DNA of 64,000 nucleotides from Mytilus edulis (Eukaryota > Mollusca > Bivalvia > Mytilida > Mytilidae), in contig NC_092352.1 of NCBI RefSeq assembly GCF_963676685.1, positions 26,245,117-26,309,116 of the forward strand, read 5' to 3'. Positions 55,401-64,000 of this stretch are shown piece by piece; position 1 is the stretch's first letter; each line of letters starts with the position of its first letter. The position numbers were made by a program, and so were the translations under genes. The notes below the pieces were generated by a model. The model was not told the origin of the DNA. It worked only from the letters and a program-made list of their open reading frames with translations, and did not search any database.

Positions 55401-55764
55401 GATTATCATGGACAACGTATATTTTGCAAGGAAAAAATACAGATATTACAGTACAGTTTAAATTTTCTAAAAATATATTGCAGATATGAAATCAAAAGAC
55501 GGTTTTATTTGGGGTAAAACTTTGTCCTGAAATGAGGTCATTGAATATCGTCCTATATTTTGACCTTATTGAAAAAAGGGGGTGGTTTTGAACCATTTTT
55601 ACCTCAATTATGAAAATCTGCCCCCTATTCAACATGGCTGCAAACATTATGGGCCGTTTTTATTGCTTTCTTTTAATTTAAGGGTCCCAACGACCAATAG
55701 AGATCAATACTAAACTAACCTGTAGCCAAAATAATTTATTCTCCTCTCGAGTTTTGGGAGCGTA

Positions 55765-58240
55765 GCTATAATCCGACACCCCGAAATTCCGACAGTCCAG
55801 TAGTCCGATAGTCCGTTAATCAGACAATCCGATGGTCCGACACGAAGCCGTGCTGCTGCAAAGGATGATTGTCTTTTTGAAAGCGTATTAGCCGAGCAGT
55901 GTTAATAATTTTAAAAGTGGAATGCATCGAAATGGGATATCGTTTGTAAATCAAATCCCTTCTTGACCCCCTTCTTGTTTGAAAAATTAATATAAGATTC
56001 CTTACATCATCATGTCAATGTTGATAACGAGAATGTCTGTTTACATAGCCAGAAATTAGTAGTGCTTTTGCTAATTAATATTCATAATATGTAAATGAGA
56101 ATTGTACCACGTGATTATAGTTTGAACTAAACTGGCTTGATATCGTTAAAATCTTTAAAACACAGATATTTTCAGTTGCCCGTCACAGAGTCCTTGTTTA
56201 TAATCATTCTGATATTTCCGTAAAGTTGCCAGGCGGTCAAAATCAAAACAATGTACGAATTATGTGAATTTTTCGTGTTCTCGTGAGTTTATTCTTCTTA
56301 AAATATTGGTATTTTTATTTTACGTGGGAACCTAGAGTTCAACGACTACACATACAGGGTTTGGACTTGCTTATTCTTTGGACATCCAAGTTTCAAGTTT
56401 CACCCCAGCAACTTGTTTTTCTAATGACCTTGTTAGCCAATTTTCAACACGAAGTTTGCAAATTTGACGTTTCAGCCATTTTAGCCTGTATTTTATACTG
56501 CAATGTTAAAAGCCTCTCGCTTCGATTTTCAAAATAGCTCAGGAACCTTGATTTTTGCAAGGACAGTCATTATGTTTCGTTTAAATGGTGTATATTGTTG
56601 TGTACATTTATTTTCTGTCCCAGCAACCTGTCTATCACTTAAATTAAAGTTGAAATAGACATTTTTTCAAAAATCCCTATCATTTCAATATAATTTCTGT
56701 AACCTGTATCCGATTTTATTAGTATAATATTTAAATGAGCAAAGTGGCGTTGATTTCTGGATATGACATACATTTTGTACATGCGCAAGTGCATACATTG
56801 TACATGTAACCAGGAGCACATATATTGTTAAATATACTGTTCCAAGATGTAACGTATAAACTGGTTGAATGTGATATGTCACAAGTATTAAGCAGCAACC
56901 TTTTGATTTTCTGGGGGGGGCTATGGTTTTTTTTTGGAAAAAAAGTTTGTTTCCATTTTTTGGAGAAAAAAATAATTTGTTTTTGACCCTGAAAAAAAAA
57001 AATTGTTTGTTTCACCCTCAGCTGCCACTATATGTAATGATAAAATTGAAAGAAAAAATTGTTTTCGACTTGTTGCCAAAAAAATAGATTGGTTTTCGCC
57101 AAAGGCGAAAAAAAGTTTGTACAGAAAAAAAACCCATTTTCTTTTGTTTTCTAAAACGAGCAATTAGTTTTGATAAACTAGGAATAGTGTCATTATCTCA
57201 AATTTCAGTCAAGATGCAAAACCACTTTCAGAACGGTTTCATAGTTAATGATTTGGAGTGAAATCTTAACTTAAATTGCGTCTATTTATCATACCTTATC
57301 ATTGCTCTAGCTTGTATGGCAATACAAACCGCTGTACTATCTAGTATTTTTTTGGTTTACTGATTGCCAAAACCTGAACTCTTTGCTGATAAAGGATAAC
57401 ACTTATATGTAAATTATTATAGGGACCTGAGCATCCCTAGTCATAGAATCATCACGACATGACACCAATTATGTGAAAAAGATTGGAATGAAATTAAGAT
57501 GGGCAATGACATGAAGAAAGTACGCAGAAAAAGCAGATATATATATATATATAGCGGTTAAGACCTATGACTGCAGTGCTGAAGTTTTAAAACTCACAGC
57601 ACGAAATAAGAAAGGCACTTTATTAAGAAACAATGATTTTTTTTTTATAGCAATACAAATACACTAACCAAAACATGATTTAGATTTATTCAACACAAAA
57701 CCGTTGCCAGAATGCCTCTTTATTTTGAAACAATGAAAAAAATATATAGTCATTGCAAGTCTCTAACCAAACCATCAACACAAACAAATGTTTTTAGAAT
57801 GTCAATTTATTATGAAATAATGAAAAAAAAATCGAATTTTGGTTAGTATATTAATTGGGCAGTAATAGTATTGCTATAATTATGTTTATCATTGTTTTCA
57901 TAATAAACAAAAGCAAACGTATAGGATGCAAACGGACTTTTGGTAAGAACGTGTAGGGCGTGAAAGTGAAAGGGGCGAATTTGATTGAGAGCGATCATGT
58001 TTTAAGGTGAACGGACCCGGCTTCCGTTCATTTCCGATTCGTATGGGATTGTTGCGGTCCTGTACAAGATGTCATACTGACTGATTTGTTAATTTTCTGT
58101 GTGAAAAAATATACCAATTTACAAACGTTCCATGTCTTTATAGGCATACTTTTCAGAGACAAGTGACCGTGAGTTGGACTATCGGGCTGTCGGATTAAAG
58201 GACTGTTGGATTATGGGACTGTCGGATTATAGGTCTGACC
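55765..58240. mobile_element. Candidate ~2.5-kb element with repetitive inverted ends
   Basis: The left end has CTATAATCCGACACCCCGA followed by AGTCCGATAGTCCGTTAATC-type words. The reverse complement of the right end has CTATAATCCGACAGTCCCAT and TAATCCGACAGCCCGATAGT. Both are strings of ~11-bp CCGACAGT/CCGATAGT words. The interior includes T- and A-rich homopolymer sequence (56890-57165) and no transposase. The frame at 56283-56537 is unrecognised. The exact ends and target duplication are not clear. Confidence 0.5.
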
Positions 58241-58365
58241 CCCGGGTTTTCGTTTTATCAAAAATGCATGATGTCACAATTCCATTGAAAAAAACATGCA
58301 TAGTACGAATTCATATGATGTACCAAAACCTATGATTTGACGATACCCTTAAAATATGCTAAACC

Positions 58366-58480
58366 TAGTCCAAAAAATTATGACATCTGGCAAGGCTATT
58401 TTATTTTTTCTGGGACGCTTCTAGGCGTCCCAGAAAATAAATAAAATAGCCTTGCCAGACGTCACAATTATTTGGACTAT
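58366..58480. repeat. ~115-bp near-perfect palindrome (hairpin MITE)
   Basis: The left arm (CCAAAAAATTATGACATCTG, GCAAGGCTATTTTATTT, CTGGGACGC) is mirrored by the right arm with very few mismatches and a loop of about 6 bases around 58419-58424. It is non-coding. Confidence 0.85.
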
Positions 58481-58497
58481 GCTAAACCATACCCATA

Positions 58498-58674
58498 ACC
58501 TTATTGCTATTTGTCCACCATAACTGGACTTCACAAAGGTTCCCGTTCAATTTAATGAAATTATCTGACGCCACAATGGAAAAGTGATTGTTGTATGATA
58601 TCAAAAGTACAGGAGAAGCAGACTCTCGTGTCAATTACTGAATTAGCAGCAAAGATTCAAAATAGCAATAAGGT
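58498..58674. mobile_element. ~177-bp MITE, relative of 37565-37730
   Basis: The ends are ACCTTATTGCTATTT and its reverse complement AAATAGCAATAAGGT. The interior has TCTGACGCCACAATGGAAAA and GTGATTGTTGTATGA. These are the complement of words in the element in DNAL4 intron 1. Confidence 0.65.
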
Positions 58675-60040
58675 GTGTTCTAACCACAACACAAGCCCTT
58701 ACCCTAAAACCTAACCCTAACCTAAATCAAAATTGTTATAATTGCATTCATTTCATCACTAAATGGTACAGTATGCAAACCTGGTAATAATTAAATGGTG
58801 CCAATGGCATTCTCAATTTCACCAACCATTATTATGATTATACATTAATTTCAAACACTTCAATTCAAATAAACCACACTTAATTTGGTCATATTGCATG
58901 ACAAAATATATCTTCTTTATGATAAAACTTTAATTAATTACTATTAGAACTATTTGGTTAATTTATTGAGCAGTTCTGATAGTTTTTTTCAGTCAGATGC
59001 TACCAAAATCTAAAATTTGGCGATGTCTTGTAAAGTCTGAGATTTTATTAATTTTGTATTGAAAATCCAATCAGATTCATTTTACCATTAGATATACTCA
59101 CTGTTCCCAGGTATGACCTATATATAATGTATAAATGTATAAAATATAAGAATTATTTTTGAGTTTTTCCAAGAATATCAATCAAAAAAAAATTCACAAA
59201 AAGTTATCAGGAAAATTTGGATTCAGAATATTTTTATTGTCAACTACTTGACCACAATATTTTTTTTTATATCAAATTTGGAATCAGAAAAAAACATCAG
59301 TAAAAAACCTATAGAAATGCCACAAATGATGATCAACAAAAAAGGAAACATGACTTATTGAAATAAAGGAAAAAGAATAATTCTAAATTTTTTACAAAGT
59401 GAAGGATGCAGGCTCTTGAAAGCCTCTTGTTTCTATTTTTTTGTGTTATCATTGATATTTAAACAATAAGAAAAGCTCATTATTGGTTTTTTTTTATTTT
59501 TTAAACCATATATCATATAAATCATACTGAAATTAGAACAAATGCTTCTTTGATGTTAATCAGAATTTCATCTGTGTCACTGTATACTTTGACACATTCA
59601 TATAATTTATAAAAAGTGAAAACTAAGAAGGGGTTTCAAACTATTCTTCTATAAGTAGCGTTATGTTTTACTGGACTAGTTTGATTATTTTGTTAATTAA
59701 GGACATATTTCTGGATCATATTCCTCATACTATAGATTCATACAATTTTTTAATAATTTTTATTTAACAATTATACACTTTCAAGTATGGGACGTTGAGT
59801 GTGTTCAAACCCTGAGCATGTCAAACTCAACACTTTAAAATTAGTGTTTGCTGCTTCTCTCCTAAGCACAAGGTATTAAGGAGTGAGAGCAAAGACGGGT
59901 TGGCTCAGAGTCAGTCAGAAAGAATAATGTGCTCTAAAATACAACAGCTGTCCGAATTGTGGTGCTCAAAACCAAATGCTGACATTCCATAAATATATTT
60001 TAAACTTGTGAAGTTTTTGAAGAGCAACACAGAAAACACA
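58675..60040. other. Region upstream of TXNDC15
   Basis: AT-rich with no gene seen. It includes a short telomere-like stretch (CCTAACCCTAACCTAAAT near 58715) and a relic of the AGCTCACC repeat terminus (GCAGGCTCTTGAAAGCCTC, about 59410). It must also contain the TXNDC15 promoter and 5' UTR, but I could not place a start site. Confidence 0.45.
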
Positions 60041-62426
60041 ATGAAATTATGTTGCAAAATAATTTATCCTCATATCATTCTCTTTATAGGTATTATTTAT
60101 ATGTTGATGTTGATACAGACAGTCTATTCAGAAAATTTACAAAATGACCGAACAGATGTTAAACCAGAAATTCTCCAAAATAATGAGGAAAGTGGAAACA
60201 TATTAACAGTTGATGTTGGACAGGGGGTTGATAAGATGGACATAGTTACAGAAGGAGGTAATCCCGATCTTTCTCAAAATGAGGATATTACACAGAAAAA
60301 TGAAGATACCAGCGAAGAAATAAAGGAAAAGGAATCTGGAAGTTCTTTTTCATTTGGGAGTATATTGAAAAGTTTTGTGGATCCAATATTTGAAGAATCT
60401 GAAAAAAAACATAACGAGGAGCCAGAGAAAGAAAATGTGACAGCCGTTAAAAATGAAAGCGTTGTTCAAAATGAAACAAGTATTGGCATTTTAGAAATCC
60501 CATTGATAGACCGAGACTTGAATCGAACTGAGAAAAAGACAAAATTTAAATGCATCAGTAGAAATATGACACTTGAAAATATCACATCAGAAGTTCAAAT
60601 TATAAATAACACAAGACTTTTACAGATTTTAAATTTTGAACAGAATGACACATTGTCAGACTGTGTTTTGGTTATGTTTTATGCACCCTGGTGTAGATTC
60701 TGTTCCAAAGTAGCACCTAGTTATAATGCTCTAGCTAGAGCCTTTCCTGAGCTAGATGTTGTGGCAGTTGATGCAGCTCATTTTAGCAAGTAGGTAGATT
60801 GCCTTTCAAGTTGTAATTTATGATTTTAAATAAATATATATGGGTAATTGGAATTAGTGTGTTGCCAAAAAATGTTTCCTGCTTATTAAACTTAATGAAA
60901 ACAAAAAAAAATAACATCAATTTTTTTTGTGATTTGAGTTTAGAGGCATGTTATGCATGTGCCTTTTCCACTTCATAATACATTTGCAAATCCTTATGTT
61001 TTGACTGGGTTTTTTTTATGTTAAAATTTTGAAAGATGAAGATTTTCTGGTATTTGTTGATATTTTATTATGTGAAAAGCACCTTGTGTAACATGTGTAA
61101 TATAATACTAACTACAAATATTAAAACAAAGTACCTGTCCAATGATCATTACAACATTATAATGTGAAAATAAGGAGATGTGGTAAAGTTGCCAATGAGA
61201 CATGAGAAAACATGAGAAAAAAAAAGTATAAATAACGACAACCAACCAGCATGTAGATCTAGAACAGTTGTTTAACTGCAGAATATTAGAAAAACTATAA
61301 AAATCTGTTGCAAAGGGATTGAATCATCTGCCTAAAGAAACAAAATAAAATTCTAAGCGTACTTGCAATCAGGTTTTGCAAAGTACTACAAATGTATGCA
61401 GGCAAGAAAACCCCTGTGAGAAAATCTAATGGCTAACATGTATAATGTCATGAACAATTAATTTTTTTTACAATTTATTTTAAGTGTAAGTAAAGGCTTG
61501 GTACTTGTAAAAATTAACTTTAACAATCAAAGTACATTAAAATTATATCACCCATTGCTGTGACAGTGATTTTTTCTGTTTAACCTAATTTTTTCATTTG
61601 TATTCTAGCTTGAATGCCAGATTTGGAACTGTTTCTGTACCAAATATACTTCTATTTCATCAATCCAGAGCTGTTGTGAGATTCAACCAAACAGAGAAAA
61701 AGTTTGATAACCTGGTTTCCTTTGTTAAAAATCATACAGGTAATGATTATGTTATAGATTCTCTAATTCTTTGGAAACTAAGGAAAACTGATATTCACAT
61801 TTGAAAATACATGTATGCACATTTTTGGGTACTGACTTGATATCTAAATTTTCCAAAGTTTATCACAACTTTTGAGATTTTATATTTTAAAATATAGTGC
61901 ATTCACACGGCATTGATCATACATGTACTATTCTAAACATCCTACGAATGATGTCATTGTTAAAAGTAATCTTTATAATTTTAGTTATCTTCCTTTGTCC
62001 AAATATGTAGTTGAATCAACTGCAACCAATGCTTTATACAATACAATGTTCAATTTTTATTCCCAATGATAAATTAAAGCAATTTTAACCCTTTGGTGCT
62101 TACAAGCACTTCAATAAAGTTTTTGTTCCTTGATGAAGTGATTATTTCAGTTTCAAAATAATTTTTAAAAAGTTCAACATTCATATCTTAATTATATCAC
62201 TATTAATGTTTTAGGGATGGAGCCAGACATATCTGTCAACATTACAGAGGATGACTATACCAGACCATTACCAAGTGTACCAGCTGATGAAACAGATTAT
62301 TTATTGTGGATATCATGGTTATTTGTTGTAATCTTTGTATCAGTTGTATTTGTAAGATCTTCATACGGACAGCTTTACATTAACAAAGTTAAAATATTAT
62401 GGCAGGAGCATCAGCACATAGAGTGA
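60041..62426 (+). CDS. TXNDC15: TXNDC15, ER thioredoxin-domain membrane protein (363 aa, three exons)
   Basis: TXNDC15 is a type I ER membrane protein with one luminal thioredoxin domain; human loss-of-function causes a Meckel-type ciliopathy. Exons are 60041-60789, 61609-61739 and 62215-62426, with in-phase GT-AG joins, giving 363 aa against 360 in human. I start at the ATG at 60041; the frame extends 33 bases upstream but without an ATG. Residues 1-30 form a signal peptide (hydrophobic HIILFIGIIYMLMLIQTVYS), followed by an acidic low-complexity region. The thioredoxin domain has APWCRFCSK (C218, C221), ARFGTVSVPNILLF and VVRFNQTEKK, and there is a membrane span at about 322-341. The tail ends QEHQHIE, like human QEQEHVE. 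Many N-x-S/T sequons support a luminal position. Oddity: the active site is CRFC, whereas human has CRFS. Confidence 0.96.
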
Positions 62427-62623
62427 AATGTTTTACTGAAGTCAGTGATTTGAGTGAAGTGTCCAACTAGTCAGTAATTACCACTGCATCTAGTCTGGGA
62501 TAGTCTGCAGATTCATTTGCACTGCTACCGGTATATTGCAACTGCATTTGCTGAGAGAGACCTGGTTATATTTTGATTGATTCATCAATCTTAAAAATAT
62601 GTTGTTTAACGTACTAAGCCATC

Positions 62624-62629
62624 AATAAA
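62624..62629 (+). terminator. TXNDC15 poly(A) signal AATAAA
   Basis: AATAAA lies 198 bases after the stop codon, the first in the 3' flank and in a plausible position. Further hexamers lie at about 62771. Confidence 0.55.
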
Positions 62630-62799
62630 AACAAACAATCGTGTGCTATAAATTTGTATTATCAGTGTTAGCGAACAAAAGTTGTATAAAAGTCTATTAG
62701 AAACATCAGATAGAAAAAAAACTTAATGCATTTTATTTTTATTTATTTGTAAGTATGTTGTTTTATCATTAAATAAAAATCATGTTTAATACTCCATTT

Positions 62800-64000
62800 G
62801 CTGATTCTATATTTGATTCTGTTATTACACACTTAGTACTTCCTTTTGTCAATTGTAAACTTGTTCTATGCCAGACAAAATTAACTTTTGCTCTCTCAAA
62901 GTATGATATAAAATTGGAAGTGACATATCAACATTTTATTTTATTTTTTTATGTGAAAAATAACTACTGGTATCAAAAGTTTTCAACTGAGTAAAAATTA
63001 AATGTAATTGAAAGATTTGACAAACTTTAAGGTTACAGTTAAATTTGCTTATTCCTGCTAACTCTCCATTGTAAATGCAAATGTATGTTTCTACTAAGTG
63101 AGACAACTTAAAATGGATCTCTACCTACAGAGTGAATTACAGGAATTGGTGAATAGACTATTGACCAATACATTGACTGTAGTCATAATTTACCATTATT
63201 ATATCACCATTAAAGTGTTAGGCTTTCTGGCATAGCATTAATTTTAAACATTTGATAAGAACTATCATGTTAACTTATACATGTATGACACAATGGAAAA
63301 TTCATGAGAATTAAAGAATGTTTGTCATTATTTTCCATATCTTGTTTGGTTTGTTTTTCCTGTGGAAAATTTCTATCCATCCTTAATTGGAATATAACTT
63401 CTTACATTGAGGTAAATTTTTGTGTTTGGGAAATTGAAATAAAAGTATCAATTTGCAATACCTTAATTGTTTCATTTCATTTTCATGGATATGTGATTTC
63501 GTGGTTCTGCCAAAGTTTTGATACAACTTTATAGTAATTTGTATTTCATTGATCATCTAAATTTGTGGTTTACCTGTACCTACGAAACCCGCAAAAATGG
63601 TATCCAACAAATAATAATAAATCAACAGTATATGGTGAGCTTTGTAGTGTTTTAAATTTTTACCATTACAAGAGTTACAAATGTAACAGAATTCCAATCT
63701 GGCAGCATTTGTATAATTGTTAAGTTTATATTAAAAAAAAAACATGTATATGACCTTGATGATTCATACCTTGTATTCAGTTGCTCTTTATTATGAAGTT
63801 TCAGTCAATTAATTGTCTATTGTTTTACCTGTTTTCATGGTTCAACAACTGCAGAAAAAATGTAAATTTTTTTTTGTGAATGGAATTGCTCACACCAATT
63901 GAGTAATAGGATAATTATATTTGGGTAAATAAGATCCTTGCAAGGGTACATGCTCCCATGATCTTGACCTCTTTTCATGGATTTGTTATGAGGTCCCTTT
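62800..64000. other. 3' flank of TXNDC15; repeat at window end
   Basis: No gene is seen. Short frames at 62782-62994 and 63304-63534 are AT-rich without recognised homology. The last ~110 bases (AGTAATAGGATAATTATATT.. then GATCTTGACCTC) belong to the GACCTCATTTT family also at 45640-46440, and run off the right edge. Confidence 0.5.

Noticed and set aside
56731-57163. Phe/Lys-rich frames at 56.7-57.2 kb
   Set aside because: They translate T-rich and A-rich homopolymer repeat sequence; not genes.
58700-58725. Interstitial telomere (CCTAACCCTAACC)
   Set aside because: Only about two imperfect units; too short to be meaningful.
60008-60040. Upstream start for TXNDC15
   Set aside because: The extension begins at GTG with no ATG. 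The ATG at 60041 gives a signal peptide directly.

Overview
This is a eukaryotic genomic window that is AT-rich, intron-rich and full of repeats. It almost certainly comes from a bivalve mollusc, most likely a mytilid mussel. The evidence is four conserved animal genes with GT-AG introns, plus dispersed repeats typical of bivalve genomes, such as the AGCTCACCTGGCCC element at 40804-41507 and the recurring 'aagatgtggtatg..tgccaatgagac' tract.

Left part (1-36.3 kb): nearly all of it is one minus-strand gene, TELO2, encoding the TTT-complex HEAT-repeat protein. Fifteen exons can be joined in frame from the start codon at 36306 down to 508. The last ~130 codons lie beyond the left edge. Intron 14 is about 21 kb (750-22036) and holds three intact tandem copies, on the same strand, of an unrecognised 444-447 aa gene (2088-3961, 11115-13008, 17824-19673). 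The middle copy is a mosaic. Its 5' half and 5' flank match the left copy, and its 3' half, 3' flank and 28-bp minisatellite match the right copy. This is what one unequal crossover between two ancestral copies would leave. Because the two intergenic spacers are therefore themselves duplicates, each serves as an 'empty site' for insertions in the other. That exposes a 1.86-kb DNA element with CACTGTG ends and a 5-bp target duplication (Transib/RAG-like signature), a 753-bp MITE, and an 820-bp 5'-truncated retroelement.

Centre (36.3-39.3 kb): DNAL4 (dynein axonemal light chain 4, plus strand, three exons) starts 388 bp from TELO2 in divergent orientation, so the pair probably shares a promoter.

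39.3-54.4 kb: no convincing gene. It contains decayed reverse-transcriptase fragments, several repeat families, MITEs, a tRNA-like sequence and, from about 47.6 kb, a long AT-rich stretch that may include the 3' UTR of the next gene.

Right part (54.4-64 kb): ELOVL6 (fatty-acid elongase, minus strand) has an intronless coding region. A candidate ~2.5-kb terminal-repeat element and several hairpin MITEs follow. TXNDC15 (plus strand, three exons) is an ER thioredoxin-like membrane protein that here carries a CRFC active-site motif. The genes do not form a pathway. DNAL4 and TXNDC15 are both cilium-linked in other animals, but they are about 21 kb apart and there is no sign of co-regulation.
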